Part shown: positions 22,879-32,817 of the stretch, in pieces
Numbering within the stretch: position 1 is the first letter of the stretch
Layout of the letters: each line of letters opens with the position of its first letter
From: Candidatus Avelusimicrobium excrementipullorum
GTDB lineage: Bacteria > Elusimicrobiota > Elusimicrobia > Elusimicrobiales > Elusimicrobiaceae
Length of the DNA stretch: 44,680 nucleotides
Direction of reading: 5' to 3'
NCBI GenBank assembly: GCA_019120455.1
Contig: DWVB01000033.1
Span: forward strand, 1-44,680
The notes under the pieces: model-generated
Told to the model about the DNA's origin: nothing
The model's input: the letters and a program-made list of their open reading frames with translations, nothing else
Database searches by the model: none
Position numbers and translations under genes: made by a program

Positions 22879-24220
22879 TCTGTCCCTGTGCCTGCTGACC
22901 GCGCCCGCGCTGTATGCGCAGACGCAGCTGACGGCCTGCCTGGAACAGGGCAAAAAAGAATTTTTGGAGCAGGAACAAAAAGCCCTGCCGTCGCGCAATT
23001 ATGAGTCCGCGCGCAAAACGTTTGAACGCTGCCTGAAAATGGATCCGGACAACGAGGACACCCTGCTCAGCCTGGGCGCCGTGGCCTTGACGCAGGAAAA
23101 GCTGGACGCTGCGCGGGATTATTTCCAGCGCGCGCTGGCGCATATGGCCCGCACGTCGCCGTATTTTTCTTACAGCTATTCCATGCTGGGCGATATTTCT
23201 TTCAAACGTCAGCAATATGCCCAGGCCTTGGGCTATTATGAGCGTTCTTTGCAGTACAACAAAGCCAATGTAAACTCGTTGGTGGGCAAGGGCCTGATTT
23301 TGGAAATTCAGGGAAAGAAAAAAGCCGCGGCGGAAGTGTATAAAGTGGCTTTGGCCGTGGAACCGCTCAATATCCGCGCGCGCCAACAGCTCATTGCGCT
23401 GGAGCCGGTGTATTTTACCGACGAAGAAATGCTGGACGCTTTGAAACAGCGTTATGCCGCCCTACCGGAAAAAACGCAGTTGTCCGAAGCGGACCGCGAT
23501 CTGTTTGTCAAAATACACGACGCCGAACAGCGCGGCGGCATAGACTATTTAAAGAGCAAATACAAAACGCTGCCCTCCGATTATGTGGTGACGCTTTTTA
23601 AGGATACCGGCTTTGCGCGCGAAGTGCTGACCGTCAGCGGATACAATGCCCTGCGCAAACAGGTGGGGCAGGACGCGGTAGGCGTGTTTCAAAAAGCGGG
23701 TGTACCGGTCAAAGATGTGTTTGATTTGCGCGATAACAAGGGGCAGAAAATTTTCCTGCCGGACAGCACGCTGACCGACAGCGGTTTTTATGTGTATAAT
23801 GAAGCCCTGCGCGGGCGCAGAGCCTTTTTGCTGCCCGGAGAGGAAGTGCCTCCTTCCGCGGCGGATTTGGAAAAAATCGCCGCGCGTATGGCGGAGCTGG
23901 AAAAGAACGGCTATACCGAAATTTCGCGCAAAGAACTGGCCGTGGTGCAGCAGGCCACCAACTGCTCCGAAGATACCATGCGCCAGCATATGGGGCTTTA
24001 TGTGCTGAAAGTGTCGGCCAAAGACAAACGTTATTTTGTGCCGTACGGTCAAACGGCCGACCCGCACAAAGGGGTGCCTTATCATTATGTGGCGCGTTAC
24101 CGCGCGCAGCAAAATCCCGCCGTGCGTGTGCCGAAGAACAGCCTGGTGGAAATGTACGAATCTTTCGGCGAAAACTACAAACTGTGCAGTTCCGTGGACG
24201 GTACGCTGCTGGTTATCTGA
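22847..24220 (+). CDS. Secreted TPR-repeat protein
   Basis: A 457-residue exported protein with N-terminal signal MPYIKPIWLFNLSLCLLTAPALYA. Residues about 25-190 hold tandem TPR-like helices (ARKTFERCLKMDPDNED, ARDYFQRALAHMARTS, ALGYYERSLQYNKANVNSLV, AAAEVYKVALAVEPLNIRA). The remaining 260 residues form a region I do not recognise, rich in charged helices, ending with a YVARYRAQQNP segment. ATG 22847 lies within the last 32 bases of the synthase gene, so translation is coupled. A strong terminator follows. No function is assigned. Confidence 0.75.
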   Translation: MPYIKPIWLFNLSLCLLTAPALYAQTQLTACLEQGKKEFLEQEQKALPSRNYESARKTFERCLKMDPDNEDTLLSLGAVALTQEKLDAARDYFQRALAHMARTSPYFSYSYSMLGDISFKRQQYAQALGYYERSLQYNKANVNSLVGKGLILEIQGKKKAAAEVYKVALAVEPLNIRARQQLIALEPVYFTDEEMLDALKQRYAALPEKTQLSEADRDLFVKIHDAEQRGGIDYLKSKYKTLPSDYVVTLFKDTGFAREVLTVSGYNALRKQVGQDAVGVFQKAGVPVKDVFDLRDNKGQKIFLPDSTLTDSGFYVYNEALRGRRAFLLPGEEVPPSAADLEKIAARMAELEKNGYTEISRKELAVVQQATNCSEDTMRQHMGLYVLKVSAKDKRYFVPYGQTADPHKGVPYHYVARYRAQQNPAVRVPKNSLVEMYESFGENYKLCSSVDGTLLVI

Positions 24221-24232
24221 TTTGTTCCCGTT

Positions 24233-24263
24233 AAAAAACCCCGCCGTAAAGGCGGGGTTTTTT
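24233..24263. terminator. Bidirectional terminator
   Basis: AAAAAACCCCGCC, GTAAA loop, GGCGGGGTTTTTT, between the convergent TPR gene and ligA. Confidence 0.9.
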
Positions 24264-24368
24264 ATGTCCCGTTTTTAAAATCTTTTAGTCAAACAGGCTG
24301 GTCAGAATAACGGGACCCATGCATATCAGCAGCGGAAACGGCCAGATGCCGCTTGCCGTACAAGGACA

Positions 24369-26363
<1,995 letters not shown>

Positions 26364-26774
26364 TTATTTGCGTTCTTTTTTCAGCTGGTCCAAAAGACCG
26401 TTGATAAACTTGCCGGAATTGTCCGTAGAATATTTTTTGGCCAGCTCTATGGCCTCGTCTATCACGGCCGGAACGGGCGTTCTTTCGGGGCTGAACACCA
26501 GCTCATAAGCGGCCATGCGCAGAATGGAGCGATCCACCACCGACATACGTCCGATGGTCCAGTTCTTGGCATATTTGGAAACCAGCTTGTCTATTTCGGG
26601 CAGGTTGTTTGTCGTACCGTTGACCAGGTCCTGGCAGAAAGGAAAATTCTCCCCCAGTTCCCGCTTAAAATCGGCGGCATACGGGGCCACTTTGGCGCCG
26701 TCCAGCATTTTGGCGCTGTCGGCGTAATACAGACACTGCAAAGCGCATTCTCTGGCCATTCTTCGGTTGCTCAT
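26364..26774 (-). CDS. nusB: Transcription antitermination factor NusB
   Basis: A 136-residue all-helical protein that, with S10 (NusE), binds boxA in rRNA operons and stops premature termination. Family features include RRMARECALQCLYYAD at the N terminus, VDRSILRMAAYEL and VIDEAIELAKKYSTDNSGKF near the end. GAGGTG precedes the ATG, and TAAAAT on the minus strand about 35 bases upstream is a possible -10. It is the first gene of the nusB-ligA pair. Confidence 0.95.
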   Translation of the reverse strand: MSNRRMARECALQCLYYADSAKMLDGAKVAPYAADFKRELGENFPFCQDLVNGTTNNLPEIDKLVSKYAKNWTIGRMSVVDRSILRMAAYELVFSPERTPVPAVIDEAIELAKKYSTDNSGKFINGLLDQLKKERK

Positions 26775-26890
26775 CTTTCCCGCACCTCGTCTAAGTTAAC
26801 TTATTTTACTATATTTGCGCCGTCTTTCGCACCGCGTTCGGAAAAGAAAACTCCGTTGATACAAAATCGCTGTTCTTTTTATACGCTTTT

Positions 26891-26899
26891 TGCTACAAT
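26891..26899 (+). promoter_or_regulatory. Extended -10 promoter of the head-GIN gene
   Basis: TGCTACAAT, identical to the promoter at 29025. It would give a leader of about 120 bases containing a GC palindrome and long-range complementary arms. Confidence 0.55.
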
Positions 26900-26905
26900 A
26901 AATTA

Positions 26906-27020
26906 CTTTCGGCCCGCGCAGGCGGGCATCGTTACGGAAGTGAAAAACGTAAATCGTATCCTCCCGTCCGACACGGAGCCGAAAGAAACACCGGCCTTTA
27001 AAGGCCGTAAATTAAGGAGA
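26906..27020 (+). promoter_or_regulatory. Candidate structured 5' leader
   Basis: CTTTCGGC (26906-26913) can pair with GCCGAAAG (26978-26985), closing a domain that contains the palindrome at 26912-26929. A second hairpin, GGCCTT/AAGGCC (near 26993-27006), follows just before AAGGAG. It may be a cis-regulatory RNA; I do not recognise a known riboswitch class. Confidence 0.35.
26912..26929. repeat. GC-rich extragenic palindrome, copy 1
   Basis: GCCCGCGCAGGCGGGCAT; the arms GCCCGC and GCGGGC flank a short loop. It matches copy 2 at 33399 with one mismatch in 18 bases. Confidence 0.55.
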
Positions 27021-27026
27021 AAAAAC

Positions 27027-27956
27027 ATGAAAAAGATGGCACTTGCGCTTTGCGCGCTGACGCTGGTTTTTGCCTGGCCCGTTCAGGCCAAACCGGTGTA
27101 TGTGACCGCCAGCCAGAATTACATCACCCAGGAAGTAACTGGATTGGCGCCGTTTACCGCTTTGTCCGTGAGCGGACAGGCGGAGGTGGACTTCCGTCAG
27201 GGGGCTGAAAAAGAACCGTTTGCCGTTATCTACGGTTCGGACAACCTCGTCAACCTGGTTGAAGTGAAAAGCGACGGAAAAACACTGACGGTGCATTATA
27301 AAGATCCTTTAATCATCATGGGTCAGCGCCGGCTGAAAGTAACGGTCGTCGCCCCGTCTTTGGAGCGTGTGGAAGTGCGCCAAAGCGGTGAGGTGGACGT
27401 GCAGGGTCTGCTGACCACGACGGACCTGTCTTTGTCCGCAGACGGGGAAGGGGAAATTTCCTTCCGCTCCGTCAATGCGGCCAACGTGACGGCCCATGTT
27501 TCGGGTGATGCCAGCATTGATTTTGACAGCCTGGCCTGCCAGACGCTGACCGCCGATGCGCGCAATACGGCTTCTTTTGAAAGCGAAAGAACCACCTGCG
27601 ACGCGGTAACGCTCAATGCCTCTGACCGCGCGGAAGCCAGCGTGGGCGGTTTTTCCGGCCGCACGGTGACGGCTGCGGCTTCCAATAATGCGGAAGTGGA
27701 CCTGAAAGGCACCGCTTTGACGGCGGATCTGCGCGCCTCCGGCTCGTCCGAACTGGAAGCCGATGACCTGCGCGCCGACACCGTCAACGCCACGGTGTCC
27801 GACTCCGCCCGCATGAAAGTGCAGGCCGTGCAGACCCTCAATGCCGACGCGTCCAAACGCGCCACGATCGTGTATAAAGGCTATCCCGATACCATCAACC
27901 GCCACGGCAAAGAGGGCAATATCCGCCAGCATTTTGATTACGATTACGACGACTAA
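27027..27956 (+). CDS. Secreted head-GIN (DUF2807) domain protein
   Basis: A 309-residue exported protein with signal MKKMALALCALTLVFAWPVQA. The rest is a right-handed beta-helix-like repeat: short Ser/Asp/Ala-rich turns such as FTALSVSGQAEVDF, VEVRQSGEVDVQGL, LSLSADGEGEISFRS and VTAHVSGDASIDFDS, as in the DUF2807 head-GIN family once described as putative autotransporter adhesins. No transporter domain is present. ATG 27027 follows AAGGAG; longer in-frame readings upstream are antisense to nusB and ligA and are rejected. It probably lies in the periplasm or at the surface; function unknown. Confidence 0.85.
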   Translation: MKKMALALCALTLVFAWPVQAKPVYVTASQNYITQEVTGLAPFTALSVSGQAEVDFRQGAEKEPFAVIYGSDNLVNLVEVKSDGKTLTVHYKDPLIIMGQRRLKVTVVAPSLERVEVRQSGEVDVQGLLTTTDLSLSADGEGEISFRSVNAANVTAHVSGDASIDFDSLACQTLTADARNTASFESERTTCDAVTLNASDRAEASVGGFSGRTVTAAASNNAEVDLKGTALTADLRASGSSELEADDLRADTVNATVSDSARMKVQAVQTLNADASKRATIVYKGYPDTINRHGKEGNIRQHFDYDYDD

Positions 27957-27973
27957 TCAAAACCGTTTCCGTC

Positions 27974-28002
27974 AGCCCCGCCCTTTTGCGGCGGGGCTTT
28001 TT
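27974..28002 (+). terminator. Terminator after the head-GIN gene
   Basis: AGCCCCGCC and GGCGGGGCT pair around CTTTTGC, followed by TTTTAT. Confidence 0.9.
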
Positions 28003-28176
28003 ATGTCGGTAAAACAGGGACGGCGGCTGAAAAAGCGGGAAGGTTCGGAAAAGGAGGACCCAATTGTTTCTGGGACTTTTGTCGTGGAAAATGTAGGGCC
28101 AAAGGCTCATGTCCCGGGGAAATATAAAATGTATCCTGTATCTGTCAGATAAGCAAAACAAAGAGGAGATGGTACG

Positions 28177-28962
28177 ATGAAGAAGATGTTTTTGTTTCTT
28201 GTTGCCCTGGGATGTGTGGCGGGGGCCGCTTCGGTTTCTTATGCGGAAAATTTATCGGATGCGCAGATTCTGCAAAAAATAAGACGGACGGAATTTCTGC
28301 CATATATGTTGTGGACGCTGGACAATAAACCAGCCATGGTAAAGGAAGCGCAGCAACAAATCAAGCAGTATCACAGTTATGCGGCGTATTATAATGCGGC
28401 GGCGGTATGCTTTGCCGACGGAGTCAATGCCGGGGGAGATGGACCCTATATTCTGTCGGAAACGGATGTGGCCAATGTCGTTCTCTATGCAACCAAAGCG
28501 TTGGAATTGAGCAAAGGCCGGCAGGCGCCGGACATGTACCTGTTACGCGCCTTGGCGCGTATGGTGCCAGCGGGACTGTGGGGAGGCATATCCTATCCCG
28601 ATCAAGAAGAAGATATGCTTGCCTGGGTAAAAAACCATAAAAAAGAAGCGAGAGTTATTTTGTCCGATTTGGAAAAAGCGGATGAAATCAACCCTTCGGA
28701 AACGACCTTTTTATATTATGAAATGATGTTGTTGTATAAGGGATTGGGTCATCAGGAAATGGCGGTCAAATACCAGAACAAATACGATGCCCATATCCAG
28801 CAGCAAATGCTCCGCTACCAGGCGTGGAAAGAGAGCATTGCCTCTGCCGTAAGCCGGCAGGTGCGGCAGGCCTCTTCGGCTACCAAACAGAAAGCGCGCT
28901 CTGTTTCCGGGCATTTGCGTCATCCCCGGGAGATAAACGGTTATATTTGGCCGTCTAAATAG
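28177..28962 (+). CDS. Exported protein of unknown function, helical
   Basis: A 261-residue protein with signal peptide MKKMFLFLVALGCVAGAASVSYA. The mature part is predicted largely helical and has some TPR-like spacing (SYAAYYNAAAVCFADG, VVLYATKALELSKGRQAPD, LEKADEINPSETTFLYYEMM). A basic, serine-rich tail (about residues 222-255) is unlike the rest. GAGGAG precedes ATG 28177. I do not recognise a family. A terminator follows directly. Confidence 0.7.
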   Translation: MKKMFLFLVALGCVAGAASVSYAENLSDAQILQKIRRTEFLPYMLWTLDNKPAMVKEAQQQIKQYHSYAAYYNAAAVCFADGVNAGGDGPYILSETDVANVVLYATKALELSKGRQAPDMYLLRALARMVPAGLWGGISYPDQEEDMLAWVKNHKKEARVILSDLEKADEINPSETTFLYYEMMLLYKGLGHQEMAVKYQNKYDAHIQQQMLRYQAWKESIASAVSRQVRQASSATKQKARSVSGHLRHPREINGYIWPSK

Positions 28963-28980
28963 TTTGGTTGCTCATGGTGA

Positions 28981-29011
28981 AAACGCTCCGAAATATTTCG
29001 GAGCGTTTTTT
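28981..29011 (+). terminator. Terminator after the 28177 gene
   Basis: AAACGCTCCGAAAT and its complement ATTTCGGAGCG form a perfect palindromic stem, followed by TTTTTT. The next promoter begins within 15 bases. Confidence 0.9.
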
Positions 29012-29024
29012 GACGGTGTTCTTT

Positions 29025-29033
29025 TGCTACAAT
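29025..29033 (+). promoter_or_regulatory. Extended -10 promoter, leaderless lipoprotein gene
   Basis: TGCTACAAT, six bases, ATG 29040. No Shine-Dalgarno. Confidence 0.65.
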
Positions 29034-29039
29034 AAATCT

Positions 29040-29468
29040 ATGAAGAGATTTCTTTGCCTGACGGTTTGTCTGTGTTTGGCGGCCTGTGCCGCTTCTCGTT
29101 CCGAAACGGCGCTGCAGGCGGGGGCTGACCGTGACGGGCACGGCTGTATTGCTTCGGCCGGATATACCTATGTTTCCGTTTTGGGCCGCTGCGCCCGCCT
29201 GTGGGAAGAAGGGGTGCGTTTAAATCCCGTGCAGCCTCCGGCCGGCGGAGCGGTATTGAGCGCTTTTGCCGTGTTGTCCGAAAGCGGCGCGGAGGCGGAG
29301 CTGTTTTTGCCGGAGGCGGAACCCGTAACCATGAGCCGTTCCTTTACGCCGGAAGGGCCGTATTGGACGGAGGGAAACTACCGTCTGGAACGCCTGCCGC
29401 AGGGCTGGCGGCTGTATGGGAAAGATCTCCTGTTGTATACGGCGCCCAATCCGCCTGATGCAAATTGA
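29040..29468 (+). CDS. Small lipoprotein
   Basis: A 142-residue lipoprotein with signal MKRFLCLTVCLCLAAC; lipidated Cys16. The mature N-terminal part has DRDGHGCIASAGYTYVSVLG followed by another cysteine and then RLWEEG, a small cysteine-paired motif found in other bacterial lipoproteins of unknown role. The C-terminal part is a short beta-rich region. The ATG at 29040 is required for the lipoprotein signal; the longer in-frame reading from 28968 runs through the upstream terminator. The infC promoter overlaps its stop codon. Confidence 0.8.
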   Translation: MKRFLCLTVCLCLAACAASRSETALQAGADRDGHGCIASAGYTYVSVLGRCARLWEEGVRLNPVQPPAGGAVLSAFAVLSESGAEAELFLPEAEPVTMSRSFTPEGPYWTEGNYRLERLPQGWRLYGKDLLLYTAPNPPDAN

Positions 29469-29494
29469 CACCTTTTGCGGCAAGTTTGTATAAT
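29465..29494 (+). promoter_or_regulatory. Strong promoter of infC-rpmI-rplT
   Basis: TTGACA (29465-29470), 18 bases, TATAAT (29489-29494): both hexamers are perfect consensus. The -35 includes the stop codon of the lipoprotein gene. Confidence 0.85.
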
Positions 29495-29500
29495 AGAAGT

Positions 29501-29524
29501 GTCCTAAAAAGGACGATTTTTTTT
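29501..29524 (+). promoter_or_regulatory. Attenuator-like hairpin in the infC leader
   Basis: GTCCT and AGGAC pair around AAAA and are followed by a run of eight T residues after GA. The stem is only five pairs, so termination would be weak. It may let translation factors or L20 tune the operon. Confidence 0.4.
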
Positions 29525-29539
29525 GCAAAGAAAATATAA

Positions 29540-30079
29540 ATGGCCAGATTTGATAACAGAAGAGTTTACAAGAAAGATTTATATAACCGCAACGGCAATA
29601 TCCGCGCGCCGGAAGTGAGGGTCATTAATTCCGACGGTACCATGGTGGGCGTACTGCCTACCGCGCAGGCCGTGGCGATGGCCAGAGAACAAGAGCTGGA
29701 CCTGGTGGAAATTTCACCGACCGCCCAGCCGCCTGTTTGCAAAATACTTGATTACAACAAGTATGTTTTTGAACAGAGCAAAAAAAGCAAAGACGCCAAG
29801 AAGAAACAAACCAAGGTGACGATGAAGGAGCTGCGCATTAAATCCCGCATCGCCCCGCATGACTTGGACGTCAAACTCAGACAAATAGAAGGATTTCTGA
29901 AAAAGAAAGACATGGTGCGTCTGGTGGTGGTGTTTCACGGGCGTGAAAACCAGCACAAAGACATCGGCGAGCAAATGCTCAAAGACGCGGCCAAACGCCT
30001 GGAGCCTTTGGCCAATGTGGACGGCGGCCTGCAGCAGCAGGGCAACCGTATGTCCATGACGTTTGTGCCGAAAGCCTGA
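29540..30079 (+). CDS. infC: Translation initiation factor IF-3
   Basis: Binds the 30S subunit, keeps 50S away and checks the start codon. The 179 residues show the N-terminal domain (YNRNGNIRAPEVRVINSDG), a lysine-rich linker, and the C-terminal domain (KELRIKSRIAPHDLDVKLRQ, VVFHGRENQHKD). ATG 29540 has no clear Shine-Dalgarno. It heads the conserved infC-rpmI-rplT operon behind a consensus promoter. Since IF-3 checks start sites, and many nearby genes look leaderless, its activity on leaderless mRNAs would be of interest here. Confidence 0.97.
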   Translation: MARFDNRRVYKKDLYNRNGNIRAPEVRVINSDGTMVGVLPTAQAVAMAREQELDLVEISPTAQPPVCKILDYNKYVFEQSKKSKDAKKKQTKVTMKELRIKSRIAPHDLDVKLRQIEGFLKKKDMVRLVVVFHGRENQHKDIGEQMLKDAAKRLEPLANVDGGLQQQGNRMSMTFVPKA

Positions 30080-30170
30080 TTTCTTTTTCTTAATAAAACA
30101 CCTGCCCGCGCACGGTTTGCGTAGGGGAGGGCGCGCCTGACGGCGTGAAATTATACAAGAGGACAAACAA

Positions 30171-30377
30171 ATGCCTAAAATGAAAAACCACAGCGGTGCC
30201 AAAAAACGCTTCCGCGTGACCGCAAAGGGTAAATATACCCACCGCAAAGCCGGCAGAAAACATTTGCTTACGCCTGTTTCTGCTTCCCGCAAACACGACA
30301 TGCGCGCTACCGGAGTGATTGAAAAGAACTCCCTTAACGGTCGCATTCTGCAGAAACAACTGCCCGTTGCCAAATAA
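30171..30377 (+). CDS. rpmI: Ribosomal protein bL35
   Basis: A 68-residue basic 50S protein; [20 protein letters not shown] at the N terminus is diagnostic. AGAGGAC precedes ATG. It lies between infC and rplT as in most bacteria; the 91-base gap from infC contains GC-rich sequence that could be the site of L20 feedback, as known in other species. Confidence 0.97.
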   Translation: MPKMKNHSGAKKRFRVTAKGKYTHRKAGRKHLLTPVSASRKHDMRATGVIEKNSLNGRILQKQLPVAK

Positions 30378-30390
30378 GAGGTGAAGCAAA

Positions 30391-30744
30391 ATGAGAATCA
30401 AATTTAGCGTTCCCAGACACGCCAGAAAGAAAAAATTATTAAAAGCCGCCAGCGGCTATTACGGCGACAAATCCCGCCGTTTGCGCATGGCCACCCAGCA
30501 GCTGGGCAAATCCTGGGTGCATTCGTATGTTGACCGCCGTGACAAAAAGCACACCTACCGCCAGTTGTGGATTACCCGCATCAACGCCGCGGTGCGCGAA
30601 GACGGCATCAGCTACTCCAAATTCATCAACGGTTTGGCCAAAGCCGGCATTACGCTTAACCGCAAAATGCTGTCCGAAATGGCCATTAAAGACCCCGTGT
30701 CTTTTAAACAGTTGGTGGATGTGGCCAAGCAGGCCCAGGCTTAA
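30391..30744 (+). CDS. rplT: Ribosomal protein bL20
   Basis: A 117-residue basic 50S assembly protein; the long N-terminal helix ([20 protein letters not shown]) and the globular C-terminal part ([19 protein letters not shown]) are intact. It begins 13 bases after rpmI and ends at a strong terminator. In other bacteria it represses its own operon by binding the leader RNA. Confidence 0.97.
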   Translation: MRIKFSVPRHARKKKLLKAASGYYGDKSRRLRMATQQLGKSWVHSYVDRRDKKHTYRQLWITRINAAVREDGISYSKFINGLAKAGITLNRKMLSEMAIKDPVSFKQLVDVAKQAQA

Positions 30745-30763
30745 GTTTTCGGTCTGAAAGATT

Positions 30764-30794
30764 AAAAGCCGCCCTTTTTCGGGGCGGCTTTTTT
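30764..30794 (+). terminator. Terminator after rplT
   Basis: AAAAGCCGCCC and GGGCGGCTTTTTT pair around a T-rich loop. Confidence 0.9.
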
Positions 30795-30856
30795 CTTGGA
30801 AAAGATATTTCTTTTTCTACAAAAGGCCGCTTCTTTTTCCCTTTTGTCAAATTTAC

Positions 30857-30862
30857 TAAAAT
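30857..30862 (+). promoter_or_regulatory. -10 box of rsmE, leaderless
   Basis: TAAAAT, six bases (ATACGC), ATG 30869. No Shine-Dalgarno upstream. Confidence 0.5.
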
Positions 30863-30868
30863 ATACGC

Positions 30869-31567
30869 ATGCCCCAGTATTTGGCTGATATTAAAGAAAA
30901 AGAATTTTTTGTACAGGACGAAGAAGCGCGCCACCTGACGCTGGTTGCCCGCCATAAAGAAGGCGATGTCGTTACCGTTTTTGACGGCAAAGGCAAACAA
31001 TATACGGCGCGCATAGAACGCGTACAGAAAAATTTTGTGCGCGGCGTCCTGCTGGAGGCGCTGCCTCCGCGCAAATCCGCGCTGTCTTTGGAACTTTGTT
31101 TCGCGCCGACGTCCCGCAATACCCTGGAAGACGTGCTGGACAAATGCACGCAGCTGGGCGTGGATTCTTTTTTGCCCATACGCACGGCGCGCAGTGAATA
31201 CGATTTGTTCAAAAAATGGGACCAAAAAGCAGCCCGCTGGAGGCAAATTATTCTCTCGGCCTGCAAACAATGCGACCGCGCCGATGTGCCCGTACTTAAG
31301 GAGCCCGCGGATTTTGTTTCCGTGGCCGCACAGCGGGATATTCCGTCCCTGCTGGCCTATGAGGCCGAAGAAACCCATACGCTGGCCTGGGGACTGGAAA
31401 AACTGGGCGCCCCTTCTGCCCTGCGCGTTTATATCGGTCCCGCCGGAGGGTGGGCCGATGAGGAAGTGGTCGTCGCCGCCCAATACGGCATTTTACCCGT
31501 TACGCTGGGGCCGCACATTTTGCGTGCCGAAACGGCTTGTATAGCGGCCGCGGCCAAACTGTTATGA
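30869..31567 (+). CDS. rsmE: 16S rRNA (uracil-1498-N3)-methyltransferase
   Basis: A 232-residue SPOUT methyltransferase that methylates U1498 in the decoding region. It has the N-terminal PUA-like barrel (RHLTLVARHKEGDVVTVFDG) and the C-terminal trefoil-knot SAM site (YIGPAGGWADEEV, LGPHILRAETACIAAAA). mtaB begins at ATG 31564 inside its stop codon (ATGA), so the two RNA-modification genes are coupled. Its -10 box is six bases before ATG. Confidence 0.93.
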   Translation: MPQYLADIKEKEFFVQDEEARHLTLVARHKEGDVVTVFDGKGKQYTARIERVQKNFVRGVLLEALPPRKSALSLELCFAPTSRNTLEDVLDKCTQLGVDSFLPIRTARSEYDLFKKWDQKAARWRQIILSACKQCDRADVPVLKEPADFVSVAAQRDIPSLLAYEAEETHTLAWGLEKLGAPSALRVYIGPAGGWADEEVVVAAQYGILPVTLGPHILRAETACIAAAAKLL

Positions 31568-32799
31568 AATTTTTCCTAAAAACATTCGGCTGCCGCGTCA
31601 ATCAGGTGGAAAGCCAGGCCATTTTGGAGCAGTTCGCGGCCCGCGGCTGGGAACATGCCGCTTCTTTTGAAGAGGCGGACCTGTGTCTGCTCAATACCTG
31701 CACCGTTACCCACCAGGCCGATAAGGACGTGGAAAAACTCATTCGTCAAATTTCCCGCCGCAATCCTTCCGCACGGTTGGTATTGACCGGCTGTTATGCC
31801 GCAGCGCATGCGGAACATATCCGGCAGTCTTTCCCAAAGACGGAAATAATCGGCAAATATGAGTTGGGACAAAAACTTTTCGGACAGGAAGATATTTGCT
31901 GGACGGTGTCCGGCCACGAAGGGCACAGCCGCGCGTTTATTAAAATACAGGACGGGTGCGACTGTTTTTGTTCTTATTGCATTGTGCCTTTTGCGCGCAC
32001 CGTCAAACGCTCCAAACCTGTGCCGGACGTGCTGAAAGAAATCACCGCGCTGGCGCAAAAAGGATTTGGCGAAATTGTACTGACGGGCATTAATATCGGC
32101 AATTATTCCTGCCCGCAAAGCGGCAAGGATTTGGCCGCCCTGTGTGCGGATATCGCCGCGCTGGAGGGCCGCTTCCGCATTCGTTTTTCTTCCATAGAAC
32201 TGCAAACCGTGACGGACGGCGTTATAGACGCCATGGCCTCCCGTCCGGACCGCTTTTGCAATTACCTGCATTTGCCGCTGCAAAGCGGCTGTGACGGCGT
32301 GCTCAAAGCGATGAACCGCCACTATAGCACGGAGCAGTATGCCGCCAAAGTGGCCGCGTTGCGCGCGCGCGTGGCGGGCGTTTCCGTCTTTGCGGACGTG
32401 ATCGCCGGATTCCCTACGGAAACGGAAGATGATTTTGAAGCGTCTTACCGTTTTATTGAAAGCCAAAAACTCTGCGGGCTGCATGTGTTTAGCTATTCCC
32501 CGCGCCCGCTGACCAAGGCCGCCGCCCTGCCGCAGCTGTCCTCTGATGCGATAAAACGCCGCGCCGAACGCCTGCGGGAGCTGGACAAAAAACTGCGCGC
32601 GGATTTTGCCTCTTCATTGGCAGGCACGGAGCAGGAAGTGTTTGTGGAGGAGCACGGCAAACACGGAGTCAGCGGCGTAACGTCCAACTTCCAGCATGTC
32701 ATGATAGAAAACGCCCCCGCGGATTTGCACGGCCTGGTGCGCGTGCGGATTACCCGCGCGGAAGGCCCTGTCTGTTATGCGCTTGTCTGCCGGTCATAA
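31564..32799 (+). CDS. mtaB: tRNA t6A37 methylthiotransferase (MtaB type)
   Basis: A 411-residue radical-SAM enzyme that adds a methylthio group to t6A at position 37 of tRNA. The N-terminal domain ligates one iron-sulfur cluster through the cysteines in FGCRVNQVES, NTCTVTHQADKDVE and TGCYA; the radical-SAM motif is DGCDCFCSYCIVPF (Cys-x3-Cys-x2-Cys), which contains an additional cysteine between the first two ligands. A C-terminal TRAM-like region follows (about 355-411). FGCRVNQ with no YN-type MiaB features favours MtaB over MiaB or RimO. It overlaps rsmE by four bases. Confidence 0.9.
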   Translation: MKFFLKTFGCRVNQVESQAILEQFAARGWEHAASFEEADLCLLNTCTVTHQADKDVEKLIRQISRRNPSARLVLTGCYAAAHAEHIRQSFPKTEIIGKYELGQKLFGQEDICWTVSGHEGHSRAFIKIQDGCDCFCSYCIVPFARTVKRSKPVPDVLKEITALAQKGFGEIVLTGINIGNYSCPQSGKDLAALCADIAALEGRFRIRFSSIELQTVTDGVIDAMASRPDRFCNYLHLPLQSGCDGVLKAMNRHYSTEQYAAKVAALRARVAGVSVFADVIAGFPTETEDDFEASYRFIESQKLCGLHVFSYSPRPLTKAAALPQLSSDAIKRRAERLRELDKKLRADFASSLAGTEQEVFVEEHGKHGVSGVTSNFQHVMIENAPADLHGLVRVRITRAEGPVCYALVCRS

Positions 32800-32817
32800 A
32801 TTTTGTAGCTTTTTGGT

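Noticed and set aside
24281-24368. Open frame just beyond the ligA stop codon, hydrophobic, ending in SLFD
   Set aside because: It has no start codon in its frame, and the overlapping 26-codon ATG frame shows no recognisable feature. It may be a gene remnant, but nothing supports a call.
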